Position numbers and translations under genes: made by a program
The notes under the pieces: generated by a model
The model's database searches: none
What the model was told of the DNA's origin: nothing
Seen by the model: only the letters and a program-made list of their open reading frames with translations
NCBI GenBank assembly: GCA_914767715.1
Contig: OU612071.1
Location: 22,257,681-22,321,680, forward strand
Length of the DNA stretch: 64,000 nucleotides
Reading direction: 5' to 3'
DNA from: Membranipora membranacea
Lineage: Eukaryota > Bryozoa > Gymnolaemata > Cheilostomatida > Membraniporidae
Shown here: piece after piece, positions 1 through 11,625 of the stretch
Layout of the letters: each line of letters begins with the position of its first letter
Numbering within the stretch: the stretch's first letter is position 1

Positions 1-17
1 CGTACCGAGCTTCCTTG

Positions 18-480
18 CAGAAAAAAGCATTTGTTGATCATCAACATGATCCGAGATGAAAAAAATTGTTAGCCAGATAGAATAGCTGCACTCTCACAGC
101 AGAGATATGCAGGTGTGAAAAAACAGTGAGCCGAACAAAAAAACAGGATATAATTAATGCTGAGAAAAAAAAGATATCAAAGATCTAGGAGAATGATGGA
201 GGCCTGTCTGCTTAAAAGGGCAAACCTCGTGAGTCGCACCTTGTGGAACATTGGTACGAGCTTCAAAAAAGAAGCTCAAGACTATTGTCTTCATTCTTAG
301 AAATGCTTTTTAAAACCAACACTATAGAGTCATCCTACACTATTAAATGAGGGGATAACCCTAAGCGAACCTGATTTTGCTTTGGAGCAAAGAAAAGCTG
401 CTGCTGCGTGTCAGCGAAATGTGCACTTTTAATTGGCAAGGTAGCAAAAAGAGGCTCAGATCAAAGCATTATCACCTGTA
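18..480. repeat. Dispersed direct repeat, copy 1
   Basis: This segment is diverged from but clearly related to 2955-3445. Shared landmarks in the same order are TGTTGATCATCAACATGA, CACAGCAGAGATAT, a stretch reading AAATGAGNGGATAACCCT, and GGAGCAAAGAA. The copies lie about 2.94 kb apart in the same orientation. I see no reading frame conserved between them. They could be LTR-like ends, a tandem duplication, or two copies of a dispersed element; the sequence between them does not resolve this. Confidence 0.6.
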
Positions 481-1935
481 GGGAGGAGAAATTGCCGAAA
501 TGAAGCGTCAATACCAGGGATTGAAATAAAACACTAATAGCTACTACATCAGGTGTATGATCGGAAAACCCATAGATATAGTTGTATCCAATTAAATTAA
601 CTTCGAATAACTACAGGTTGAACAACTTATCAGAGCTGGAGAAGACAGAATACAGATTTTGGACCTCTTTTATTTCCTGATGAGGCTCTGGTAAGTTGCT
701 GTGTCATTTCCCTCTGCTGGCTGAACAAGTTAGCAATGTTGGATATCCGTCAATAACCCATTCATTCATCATGTTAGATTTCATGTGGTATGTCCTCATA
801 AGAGAAACAACCAAAATTTGTTGCGATCTACTTTAAACTACTTTAATCTAAGAACAAATATTTTAGGTGTTTATCTGCAACCTTTCAAACGTAGCGTGCC
901 TAATCTCACAAAAAGGAAGGTCCTAACAGTGCCGAAAGCCAGAGTGAGAGCTGCAGCCAACTATTACGACTGTGATCACCAGAACCACAGCCAGCGCCAG
1001 AGCGGCAAAACTTCAGTCGAGAGATAAGTCAGTTACGATTTTATCATTTGAGAACGTTCAGATAGCTTACGTAGGGACTATATTGCTGGCATAGACCATA
1101 AGCCATTTTCTTAACTCACAGAATGTAGGATGGTGTATTATGAGTGATTCTTCACCACAGGAAGTAGTGAATCAAGTTTTTGTAAATAGAGCGGTGGTAG
1201 CATCCATTGACGATAGATCTGAAGTAAAGTTTAGAGTTCAAACAAACAATTCTGACAGTAACTTTTGAAGATGTATAATCAAGATGTTCAGTTCTGATTT
1301 TTAATCAACCTCCCACAATAATCAAAGCAAGCTGTCTACAGATGACACGAAATTCTTGAAAAGAATATAGGAGAAACTATATAAGGATGAGGATTGTTAT
1401 GAAGCTGATAGCCTAGATCTAAATAAATGTGTGGTGAAGGCTCCTGCAAGACTTAAGGGATTTGTTTCAGGTAGCCTTTATAGTAGTAAATGGCACATAT
1501 ATTTTAATATTTTAATCAATATCAATCATATTGATTATTTGTTTGTGTTTGAGAGGGCTAGCTGTTTCTTACTCAGGCCATCACATAGGTAATCGTCGCT
1601 TATGATATGTGGCGAACATCTTTGGACGAGATGAATTCTGAAGCTTGTGAAGCATTATTTTATCAAATTATTCTGTTGAGTATCAATAAGCAGACAACTA
1701 ACAACACACTCATCACCCCTGGTTTCATTAGTAGAAGATTCAGCAGTTGACTCAATGGTTTGTTTATTCTACAAAAGCTTCCCATCCCTACCATCAGTAA
1801 ACATAATGAGGAAAAAAATAATTGCAAAATACTGTGGCCTATTTAAAAAGCCTAATTTTACTTAATATTTTAAACTGAAAGTTACTTGCTGTTGTAATAA
1901 ATTGTTATCCTGTATTTTTCATGGTTAACTATCTT
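481..1935. other. No gene seen
   Basis: AT-rich sequence with only short unsupported open frames (the longest is about 80 codons at 785-1027, basic and low in complexity, without recognisable motifs). No RNA gene or clear repeat was found. Confidence 0.5.
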
Positions 1936-1948
1936 GTTTTCGTTTTAC

Positions 1949-2330
1949 AGCAGACTATAACACAGATGTGGTAGAAATGGCTTCATTGGTATCACGGCTG
2001 CAGATGAAAGAGGCAACTGAGGTAGGCCTATGCATCAATCTATTGAGCTATGATTCAGAAAACATTGTTCACATTGTCAGTGGAACTCAAGCACCAAAAG
2101 ATACCCAAACAGATATCCAGAAAGCGAAAGAAGTTGGTGAAAAGGAGCTGGACGATTTTGTCGCCAAGCGATTTCAGAGCCGAGAAGTAAGTTTCAGCAC
2201 ACATATAAAGGCTATTAAGTGAAAGTCATTCAGCTCAATGAATACAGCAAACAAAAAGTCACAAATCAAAATTCTCCTAGCTGCATAGCTGGACTGTTTG
2301 ATCGTCTACTGATGACACCCATACAACATA
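1949..2330 (+). pseudogene. Decayed coding fragment of a mobile-element-like protein
   Basis: A good splice acceptor (TTTCGTTTTACAG) precedes an 84-codon frame ending at 2222. The peptide contains DFVAKRFQSREVSF, then a stop, and the same frame continues with KSFSSMNTANKKSQIKIL before further stops. The order 'DFV..R...R.V.F' followed by 'K.FSSM' resembles, from memory, a large multi-copy family of uncharacterised invertebrate proteins often associated with repeats. The stop inside the conserved stretch makes this a fossil. The family identity is inference; only the frame, the acceptor and the continuation past the stop are seen directly. Confidence 0.35.
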
Positions 2331-2954
2331 GAAGAAGCAGGAGTAGGATCAATCCATCCGATCAAGGCCATCAAACAAGCTAACATTGAAGTCTAGACCT
2401 TGTTTGAAGCATTGAGATGACAACTGTTTTGAGTTCAACGACACATTAATCTACTGCAGCTGACTAATAAAATTTGTAATCAGAACCCAACCCTGACCTT
2501 TTTTCTTCTCAGTAACAACCAGTGCCAGGTGTATAATTGTAGCCTCTTGTACTGATCTTATGGAATAGTTCTCACTCCTTTGTTAATGAGCGTAAAAAAT
2601 AGTGTAAAACGAAACTTAAACTTCCCGCCTACTTGGGAGTATCATGCTCAGTTAGAAAAAATACAACATAAAACACGACAAATGAGGTTGGAGTGCTCTC
2701 GCTCAAACTTGTAAAAAAAACCTGCAATAAAGGCTGAGAGATCTAGACTGTATAACACAACAATCAAGGAGATGATCAGCAAATACAACAATAATGTGAG
2801 AGTAGAACTGGCGTTATGATGACGGTGGCCTCTCAAGGATTTATGAGGTGAGGTTGGGGATCGACTCCATGCTGAAGGATATTCAAGTTGCCAAAAATGA
2901 ACTGATGTGTAATATTAATGAATTAAGTCCGAGATGTACTGAGTTTCCGGGAAT
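2301..2954. other. No gene seen
   Basis: Intergenic sequence between the coding relic and the second direct-repeat copy. A 62-codon minus-strand frame at 2648-2836 has no recognisable features and is not supported. Confidence 0.4.
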
Positions 2955-3445
2955 AAAAAAAGCTTTGTTGATCATCAACATGAACCGATGATAAAAAAAA
3001 GAGACTGCATCAATATAAAAACAGCTGGTGCCTACTTATCATCAGCCAGACAGAATAGCTTCACTCTCAGAAGAGGTATACAGTCGAGGGTGCTGTGGGA
3101 TGGAGCAATCAACCTTAAAAGCCCCCTCAATGGTCACAGCAGAGATATTTCAGGTGTGAAAAAAAAATCAAAACTTGAATCAAAACCGGGATTAGTTTAA
3201 TACAGAAAAAAGCAGACCAAAAATCTCGGAGTAGGGTGGAGGGTGGCCTGCTCAAAGGGGAAACCCTGGTAGTCACACCGTTGTGGCCAATTTGTGCAAG
3301 CTTATCAAAATAGAAACTCAATTCTATTGTTTAGAAGTGCAATATAGAGTTGTCCTCCACTATTAAATGAGAGGATAACCCTTGGCGAACCTGACTTTTA
3401 CTTCGGAGCAAAGAAGAAAACAGGTTTAAATCTTAACACCTGTTG
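2955..3445. repeat. Dispersed direct repeat, copy 2
   Basis: The partner of 18-480. This copy has about 60-80 bp of additional internal sequence around 3000-3130 (including CTGGTGCCTACTTATCATC) not present in copy 1, so copy 1 carries an internal deletion or this one an insertion. Confidence 0.6.
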
Positions 3446-5900
3446 CAAAACCTTTAAGATCTTTGCTATGATGACCTCAGCGATAGAAAGACATCTAAGC
3501 TGTTATGTTTGTTTCCAAAGATGTTCGCAGAAATAAAATTGAAACTAATTGCTAATTGTTTAAATAGATTAGATGTAAACTGCCTGCAATGACAGCGATA
3601 CCAGTCTGTCCAGAGAACGTACACTTTCTATGGTCTCTGGTCTTACTGCGCATAACTCACCAGGATTTCATGATACTGAGCCGTGACGGGTAACTCTGTA
3701 TAAAATCAACACATCTTTTTTTCGTTGACATCTCATAGTCGTCACACTTGATTACTTGCTGTAAATAAAAACATTATCACACCAGTATTGTGGAAAATAT
3801 CTTGATTTAGAAGTTGTAGTTGTGATCCTGACCCAGTAATTTTATATTGTGTCAGGTTCAGATCCACAAGTCCATTTACTGAATATTTCAGGTAGACTCT
3901 TAGTTGTTTATACAACTTGATATGTGTAAAAACTGTAAATCATGAGTTTAACTATCCAGGCTGGTCATCATATACTTGTCGTATCTAACGATAGTATCCG
4001 CAAGAGGACAAGATGGGGGAGACAGGCAACGACAGTTGAATGTTTTTATAAACCGTAAAACAGTATTATATAGAGGCGCAACATTCATTTACCATATAGG
4101 CTAATGAGTGTTTAGGGACAAGGTCAATTGACTAATCTGCAATATTTGACATAGAATCATTTGAGCTAGGCAGAGAAGGGTGTTGGTTTAGAGCTTGAGG
4201 CTCAAAGTAATATTCCTATCACCTCAGACCTACTGACTGTTTGTGAACAATTGACAATACATATTTTATAGCTGATCTACATAATCAGTCTCCATAGGAC
4301 GATGTAGAGTTTCATTTACCATCGAGAATACGGGTCTCACTGGGGGATTGTGCAATACTAACATGTGCCTCCACCTGCAAAAGACAAGAAATATGAATGA
4401 AGCTGAAGCTTTCTTTTATTATAATGATTCAAAGCATGTTTGAGGTCCCTAGTTTTGGCAGCGCTCATGCAATGAAATAAGTGGAATTGATCTATGCAAG
4501 TTGTCTTCTATTTTCTCATGTGGGAATAACTTAGTAACAACAAGTAATGTGAGTGGAATTAGGGAGGGTGGAAGCGAGGATTTTAAATGATTTGGTCGAA
4601 CTGCTGTAGGCCTATAGTCAAAGCATCTGGATGTAGGCCTCTACCACAACATGGAGCCAGGTGGGGAGCTTCAGTGTTTGCAAACCTCTTGGCACTCCCT
4701 ACATGTGCGCTTACAGTAACAGTACAGAATATATACTTCAATTTAAGACCAACTCTACCAGTAGGGAACAGTCAGATTAAAATGGCTTTATTTGGGTTTT
4801 TATAGGTCCAAGTTGTTTGTGTGTTCTGATCAGCAGACTGGCGATTGGATAACGATTTTGTTTCAAACCTTGCAAAATGTGATTTAACTAGACATACCAT
4901 ACCATCACATACACAATCACTTGCTGTTCAAATTGGAAGAATTTATAAGCTATCCTTGTTGTTTCATAAAAAAAAAGACTTTAATGTTTTACAACACATA
5001 TAGCAAATCTTAATTTCTGAAAATATCCTCGAACCGTTTGTATTGCCAAAAAGCCCTATTCATATCAATTGACTCATTACGAATATCCAAAGCTTGATTT
5101 TCATGCACCAGAATCGAAGAATTAAGCTGTGGGTATACAGAACGATGTAATCACAGGCCGATGACATGTCTAGACATTCTCAGCCGATCTCACACTGCTA
5201 TACAGGCCTATGAGTTAGTACACGATGGTCTAGTGAGTCATAGTGGGGTCATAAAACAGGTGCCTAGATTGACCAATGAACTCCCTCAGTTCAATCGATT
5301 GACCAATGATATTTAATGGGCGTGTTAACAAATGACCGGATATAGATGTCATATTGTCACTTTGAATCTTCACCAAATAAAAGTTCAGTCTTCTGTAAAA
5401 TTGATTTTCCTATGCTATACTATGGATGTCATGTCAGGACAGCTTCCATTTCTAAGTGATACAGCTATTACCTTCCATATTTTCACTACAGCACCACTCC
5501 TACCTTTGTAGTTATGGTCTTTTTTATCATAAATAGGAGGATGTGATTTTACTACAGATATTATCAGCTCCTCCATTTTTGATAGCCTGTCACAATTGAC
5601 GTGTTTAACTGCGTAATTGTTGAAGCAAGCAATCAACAACCAATCAGCATAGAGGATCGTCCAGATCACTCGGGCAAAAGACCAACAAGTTCGATGTCAA
5701 CTCAACTCGAGTAATCACTCGTGCAGATCTACCGATTAACCACTCGTGACCCCAAATCGATGTAAAAATCGCCCTGGGTAGCTACAACTTTAGTTTTGTT
5801 TCAATGAAAGTTTTATAAGGGTGATAAACATGGGTTTATTGCAACCATTTAAGATTTATACATCCACTAATTCTGACATGCACTCTCGGATTGTGCAAGT
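3446..5900. other. No gene seen
   Basis: AT-rich intergenic DNA. Open frames (for example 4587-4805 and the minus frame 5415-5669) are at chance length and show no domain motifs or splice context. The motif TAGGCCTA recurs here and elsewhere in the window. Confidence 0.45.
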
Positions 5901-5904
5901 AGCA

Positions 5905-6265
5905 ATTTTGAAAATGAGCCTTGAATCTTGCAACTTTTCTTGACTTTTTGTCGGCATTCAACACAATACATGTACCAGATTTAATCTCAGAACTATCTCA
6001 TCTTGACTCGAATGTAACTGAATGTGTATACAGTTTTCTAACCAAGCTTACTCAAAGAACAATAGCTGACGGCTTCATGCCCACACAGATCATGACTAGC
6101 ACTGGCACTCTCCAGGGTTGTTGCTTATCCCCCCTTCTGATTTCTATGTATATACAAATAAGATTACCTCTGATTTGAGTAATGTAACTTGCAGATGCCA
6201 CCTGCATCATTGGCTGCATAGGCAATCAGTCATCTAAGCCATGCAGTGATTTGAATCTTGAATCT
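5905..6265 (+). pseudogene. LINE reverse-transcriptase fossil (CR1/L2/Rex-like)
   Basis: An 85-codon frame reads FLDFLSAFNTIHVPDLISEL, matching RT motif A of CR1/L2-type LINEs (usual form LDFSSAFNTI), then CVYSFLTKLTQRT, then motif B in the form TGTLQGCCLSPLL. After a frameshift near 6177 the next frame gives LADATCIIGCIGNQS, a degraded form of the YADDT catalytic motif C with the second Asp lost. No endonuclease or C-terminal part is attached, so this is a dead internal fragment. Confidence 0.8.
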
Positions 6266-6397
6266 TGAACTTAATTTGTCAAGTATTTGAGTTATTTCGT
6301 CAGTATGGATCTTATTTTGGAGGCTAGCATTTGGATATTCTCGCAACATTTTGCACAAACTATAAAGCATTGCATGGACCATTTTTGGGTAAATCTG

Positions 6398-7205
6398 AAA
6401 TGAGCAAGGCTTTGTCGGCAGGAAGAGACCATTGCTCCATTGTAACGATGATAGTGTTACTACTTCTCTAAAAAAGTACAGGTGAGATTAGCTGCGAAAT
6501 CAATTCAAATTCAGTGCTATGCATCCCCCCCCCCAAAAAAAGAGTCAGCCTTGAGCTGTTTTGTTTAACATATTTTAGGTATGAGAATAATAACAATAGT
6601 TTTTCCTACCTGCTTTCCTAGAGCGATGTATTTCTTCGTACACATCCTGTTAAACACACAACCATCAATGACTGCTCGATGAGAAAATCCACCTATGCCT
6701 GGCTCTCCTGTCATGTTCTTCTCTGTGGGCTTTCATCACTGTGTGTAGGAGAAAACAGACACAGTTCACAGTTCACAGTTTAATTGTTATGCTATTTGAA
6801 CTGAACTGAATCTGAAATGAGCAAGGCTTTGTCGGCAGGAAGAGACCATTGCTCCATTGTAATCTTATTTAAACAGAGCAAACAAGCACAGCTGCCTGAA
6901 ATGGAAATCAGCAGTCATTGATGGTTGTGTGTTTAACAGGATGTATTTCTTCGTACACATCCTGTTAAACACACAACCATCAATGACTGCTGGATGAGAA
7001 AATCCACCTATGCCTGGCTCTCCTGTCATGTTCTTCTCTGTGGGCTTTCATCACTGTGTGTAGGAGAAAACAGACACAGTTCACAGTTTAATTGTTATGC
7101 TATTTGAACTGAACTGAATCTGAAATGAGCAAGGCTTTGTCGGCAGGAAGAGACCATTGCTCCATTGTAATCTTATTTAAACAGAGCAAACAAGCACAGC
7201 TGCCT
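6398..7205. repeat. Nested LINE 3'-end-like repeats
   Basis: A segment of about 50 bp beginning TCTGAAATGAGCAAGG occurs three times (about 6398, 6811 and 7121). A longer unit (6453-6815, with a 10-C run at 6525-6534) ends in GAACTGAACTGAATCTGAA, the kind of short tandem tail found at 3' ends of CR1-like LINEs. A partial second copy of that unit lies at 6946-7115. A further near-identical copy is at 16438-16790. The arrangement looks like nested duplication of one element's 3' region. Confidence 0.65.
6909..6992. repeat. 36-bp perfect inverted repeat (palindrome)
   Basis: The left arm 6909-6944 is the exact reverse complement of the right arm 6957-6992, with a 12-nt loop (6945-6956). The same sequence in the upstream copy (near 6630-6690) carries only the right arm plus a 5-bp seed pair GATGT/ACATC around the same loop, so the long palindrome looks like a later templated extension. 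Confidence 0.9.
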
Positions 7206-7644
7206 GAAATGGAAATCACTCGTTTTCACGTCATAGATTGTGTTGTACAGCGGTTCTTATAATATTTTCTTTGACATGGGCTCATAACAGAAATAATGGT
7301 TGTTTTGATTAGCGGTCTGAACTCATCAAATAGTGTGCATTCAAATTATTAAACTTTCTTTGAACTTTTATGTCATCAACAGACTTAGTGACATAGTCAT
7401 TTATTTGCAAATTTGTCATCTAACCACAATAGTCACTAATATTACTGTATTTCCCTAACAACAGGCTCATCACAAATCGACTGGACTAGTTGTGCTGTGC
7501 ATGAGTAGGCAACTCAATAATGTTAACTTATAACCCCCAAACCTAACAGACCAAGTAACCCTGAAGACTTATTTTTCATGCAAATGCATGTGTGATAGCT
7601 GTCTTAATCTGATTTCAAGCTCAAAAATGATACCAAGAAACCTG
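7206..7644. other. No gene seen
   Basis: AT-rich spacer between the LINE 3'-end repeats and the next LINE fossil. Nothing recognisable. Confidence 0.4.
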
Positions 7645-8030
7645 TTCCCTTTACGAACACTTTAAACCCTATACTAAGACACAAGAAATGATGTTTTCAA
7701 CTCAGCTTGTCAAACCTCATACTACAGCTATGTTTTTTAATGGTACCAATATTACTATTGTGAAAAAGTGAGATATCTTGGCATCACAGTTGATGAAAAA
7801 TTACGTTTTCAAGAACATGTGCAATCAATGATGGCAACAGCCTAGCAAATGAGGTATATTGTATGAAGTTTTGTGTACCTCAGTTCCAAGCCTCTTTCTA
7901 ATATGTTATTTAAAAGTTATATTGTATCTCTACAATACTCTCAAGACTTACCTACATCAATCTATGCAAGTGATAAGAAGCACATATGTAAACTTGTTAA
8001 AGGCGCTATTAAGCTTACTGCAGACGAGCG
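7645..8030 (+). pseudogene. LINE fossil, C-terminal part of reverse transcriptase
   Basis: One frame gives KTQEMMFSTQLVKPHTTAM and NGTNITIVKK; after a 1-nt shift the next gives VRYLGITVDEKLRFQEHV, the hallmark 'KYLGV.LDEKL.W..H' block that follows RT motif E in CR1/Jockey-type LINEs. A later frame (LFKSYIVSLQYSQDLPTSIY) matches the 'YKS...P...Y' thumb region. At least two frameshifts and one stop are present. It ends about 250 bp upstream of the Harbinger nuclease start. Confidence 0.7.
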
Positions 8031-8050
8031 TGTATTTATCGCGCTAGTAC

Positions 8051-8081
8051 CCGCGATTTTATCGCGGCGAGTTTACTCGCC
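8051..8081. other. Two overlapping perfect GC-rich hairpins
   Basis: Hairpin 1 (8051-8067) pairs CCGCGAT with ATCGCGG around TTT; hairpin 2 (8066-8081) pairs GGCGAGT with ACTCGCC around TT. They share two bases and sit about 210 bp upstream of the Harbinger nuclease ATG in otherwise AT-rich DNA. Possible subterminal transposon structure or regulatory hairpins; the function is unknown. Confidence 0.7.
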
Positions 8082-8288
8082 CATGAAATTTACTGCACAC
8101 ACAAGCGGGTTATTAGCCAACGATAAAGTTCCTTTTGTTGCAGCAATCCAATAGGATTGCAGAATACTAATCATATGCGGTCCTGTATTTTCCCAGGGTT
8201 CATAACAACATATCAACAGGAGAGCTGAAAGAGATAAGTTCTATTACCAATATATTTGAGGAAACTTTGTGATTGATACAATTTTAAT

Positions 8289-10722
8289 ATGGCTGATAAT
8301 AGACTGGTTACCTTGATGATACTCTATTGCTTATACTGCTTCCATATGTTTAGCCTGTACCTGTATCTAAATAGGGCTCATGAGGTTGAAATTAGAAGCA
8401 GAGTTTGGGTCAGTGAGTTGAATAGCCATAACCAGAGAAGATCTGAATTTCATGCATATCTGTTGTATAGAGATTTAGATGATGTAAGTGCACATTACCG
8501 GTATACCAGAATGAATAAACAAACATTTGACTGGTTGCTCAGGAGGCTTGAGCCTAGGATTGCAAAGCTTGATACCACTATGAGACAAGCTATATCTCCA
8601 ATGGAGAGGCTTTCTATCACACTCAATTACTTGGCAACTGGTAACAGTTTTACTTATATTGCTGACAGGTATATGCGAGGAGCCAGTACGGTTGGGGAGA
8701 TTGTTGAGGAGACATGTCAAGCTATTTGGGATGAGTTCAGTCCAGAATATCTGTCCCTACCATCAACTCCTGAGGAATGGTGCACTGTTGCAAAAGAGTA
8801 AGTATTTTATGCTATTTTGTGCCCTGTGAACATTGAAAACCAATGCCTATTTGTTTATTTTTCATGTATGTGTGTGAGTCATTTTTGCCTACCTCAGGTA
8901 AACATGGTTCAATTTCACTGAGCCCCTCATCATCTAGCTCTAGAGGAATTGTATAGCCATCAATCAATTGTTTTAAATCTACTCAATTGGTGATAAGGCA
9001 CATGTTATTAAGATCTACTAATCTTTGGTAGATTATGACTGACTGATACTTTGCCTAAACAATGGCATTACAACAAACTCCATAAAATTGTGAATTTGTG
9101 CCATTCATCATTGTTTTAAATCTACTCACTTAGTGATCCTGCACGTGTTATTGACTTGTAATAGCTTATGGTTGAAGATTATCTACTAATTTTCGAAAGA
9201 TTATGATTGATACTTTGCCTAAACAATGGCATTGCAACAAACTCGTAAATTTTAAGCCTACAAGTGGCACATTTAGGAAAGCCTCTCTCTAGAATTCGCT
9301 AAACTATATATACCTATTCATTTCTTGCAGTTTTGAGAGCGTTTGGCAATTCCCTAATTGTCTTGGTGCAGTTGATGGGAAGCATGTAAAAATCAGAAAG
9401 CCTCCGAACAGCGGGTCAGCTAACCACAATTACAAAGGCACATTTAGTATAAATCTCATGGCAATGTGTGATGCTCACTACCGGTTTCTGTACATCGACT
9501 GTGGAGCTGATGGTAGATGGCAGGACACATCTGTTTTGGCTGATGGGTCGTGGTTTGGATATGGCTTGGTGAATGGTGAGCAATCTAAACTTCAATTATA
9601 AGAAATCACTGATATACACTTTGTCCATCCAATCAGATTTGAAAAGTCAAAGGTTTAAAACTCCTTATGGTGAAGTCTGTCATAAAATATTTGACAAGTA
9701 ATGATATCGTCAGCAACCGAACTCCCACAACTCATTGGATTGAAACAAAAAATTCTCAGAGGAAGATTCAAAATTCACTGACGATTTACTTTTTTTAGCA
9801 TTGTGTTGGCCTTAACATGACTAAAGGTATTTCACAATTTTCTTGTAGATGGTATAAGATCAGTTCCACCACCTGATGAAAGAGGTCTCCCTTATGTTTT
9901 TCTTGGCGATGAAGGATTCCCACTCAAGCCATGGTTCATGAGGCCATTTCCTGGTAGCAATCTTGGAACTCTCGACAAGAAGATTTTTAACTACAGACTG
10001 AGCCGTGCTAGAAGAGTTATTGAGAATGCATTTGGTAAGGAAAAGTATTTTGAGTGGAATCATAACAATGCTAACAACTCCCCATCATTCATGATTATCA
10101 CCACCAGGTCCTGCCCCACTCCCTCCCCACCACTCTCATCAGAAGTGTTATAGCTTAAACTAAATGATAACTTAGTTTTACCTAGTCATAACTGGTCCTT
10201 GTTTCTTATACCGCTGGTGTTGACTAAGTCAAGTTGCTTGCAGTATTCTGTCTACAATCACCATGATGTACTTACATCCGCGTACTTCACTGCCTGACAG
10301 TGGGAGATAATAATATATCACTTATGCCTTTTTCAGGGGTACTGACAGCTAGATGGCGGGTACTAACTACAGACATGACAGTGCAAAATATCCCACGAAT
10401 AAGGACAATAGTAAAGGCTACCTGTGTGCTCCACAATATCCTACGGGAGCAGATTATCGCTCATCACATACCAGAAGGATTTGTTGACCACGAGGATGAT
10501 GGAGCTAGAGGTCCGTTGCAGCAAGTTATTAGGTTAGGAGCATGGAGAGACGAAGTTAGGGAGTTAGATGATATGACACTTATGAGTGGTACTAATGTTT
10601 CAATAAGAGCAAAGAAAGTGAGGGACAGGTTTTGTAGATTTTTTGGCAGCGCTGAAGGCTCAGTCTCCTGGCAGGAGAGTAGAGTAACCTGGACTGGCAA
10701 TAGAAGACCAGCAACGGATTAA
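8289..10722 (+). CDS. HARBI1-like PIF/Harbinger DDE nuclease, 4 exons
   Basis: The spliced protein is 441 aa. Exons are 8289-8797, 9331-9575, 9849-10034 and 10337-10722; introns start GTAAGT, GTGAGC and GTAAGG and end TTTCTTGCAG, TTCTTGTAG and TTTTTCAG, and phases 2, 1, 1 keep one frame throughout. The N-terminus holds the helical pre-domain (MNKQTFDWLLRRLEP near residue 75; ITLNYLATGNSFTYIADRY near 109). The DDE_4 nuclease follows: NCLGAVDGKH (Asp185), NYKGTFSINLMA, FLYIDCGADGRWQD (Asp226), YVFLGDEGFPLKPW and NYRLSRARRVIENAFG (Glu310), then TARWRVL and CVLHNIL. No stop or frameshift interrupts it. The enzyme would cut and join Harbinger ends in the nucleus, normally with a Myb- or MADF-type partner, and such a gene lies downstream on the opposite strand (12070-14708). 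I could not find terminal inverted repeats, so a domesticated host copy is also possible. Confidence 0.92.
8968..9250. repeat. Tandem duplication inside nuclease intron 1
   Basis: Copies start at 8968 and 9111 (offset about 143 bp). Both begin TTGTTTTAAATCTACTCA and both contain GATACTTTGCCTAAACAATG. They are diverged by substitutions and small indels, and lie between exon 1 and exon 2 of the Harbinger nuclease. Confidence 0.75.
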
Positions 10723-11148
10723 TATGATATTACCGTCATTGCATGTACATATTATATAGCTCTTACAATCTTTCTGCTATGATCACCATGTATTTTTATC
10801 TGAAGTTCACTGAGATTTGAGCAGTAATTTGTCTTTTCCCAATATATAGTTTGAATCATTTATATATTATATTACTTACGTTACTTACAATTCAACAAAA
10901 AATTAATTCTAACTTACATCCGTACATTCTAACCTGGACTGGCAATAGAAGACCATCCACTGATTAATATGATATTACCGTCATTGCATGTACATATTAT
11001 ATAGCTCCTACAATCTTTGTGCTATGACCACCATGTATTTTTTTCTGATGTTCACTGAAATTAGAGCAGTAATTTGTCTTTTCCAAATATATAGTTTGAA
11101 TCATTTACATATTATATTACTTACGTTACTTACAATTCGACAAAAAAA
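10685..11148. repeat. Tandem duplication of the nuclease 3' end and 3' UTR
   Basis: 10685-10905 (the last codons TWTGNRRPATD, the stop and the 3' flank) is repeated at 10930-11148. The second copy retains the coding end and stop with small changes (AGACCATCCACTGATTAA instead of AGACCAGCAACGGATTAA). Shared downstream blocks include ATGATATTACCGTCATTG and TTACTTACGTTACTTAC. Offset about 245 bp. Confidence 0.88.
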
Positions 11149-11625
11149 GCTATATGAGACTGAATAGGGGAGATGTCCCCATATAATGACCGGCAAATCA
11201 TAACATCACGCCCCCTCCCTCTAGTCAGATCTGACTCGTACAAGCTATATATGAGACTGCATAGGGAGACGTCCCAATTTAATGACCGGTAAATCATAAC
11301 GTCACCGCCCCCTTCCTCTAGTCAGATTTGACACGTACAGGCTATATGAGACTGCATAGGGGAGACATCCCCATATGATGACCGGTAAATCATAACATCG
11401 CGCCCCCTCCCTCTAGTCAGATCTGACTCGTACAAGCTATATATGAGACTGCATAGGGAGACGTCCCAATATAATGACCGGTAAATCATAACGTCACCGC
11501 CCCCTTCCTCTAGTCAGATTTGACACGTACAGGCTATATGAGACTGCATAGGGGAGACATCCCCATATAATGACCGGTAAATCACAACATCACGCCCCCT
11601 CCCTCTAGTCGGATTATATATATCA
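11149..11625. repeat. About 95-bp satellite in alternating A/B dimers
   Basis: Five monomers begin GCTATATGAGACTG or GCTATATATGAGACTG. Type A (units 1, 3, 5) carries AGGGGAGAYRTCCCCATAT and CGCCCCCTCCCTCTAG; type B (units 2, 4) carries AGGGAGACGTCCCAAT and CGCCCCCTTCCTCTAG, so the higher-order unit is an A-B dimer of about 191 bp. Each unit carries a short self-complementary core (GGGAGACGTCCC or GGGGAGATGTCCCC). The array lies between the two convergent Harbinger genes. Confidence 0.9.
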
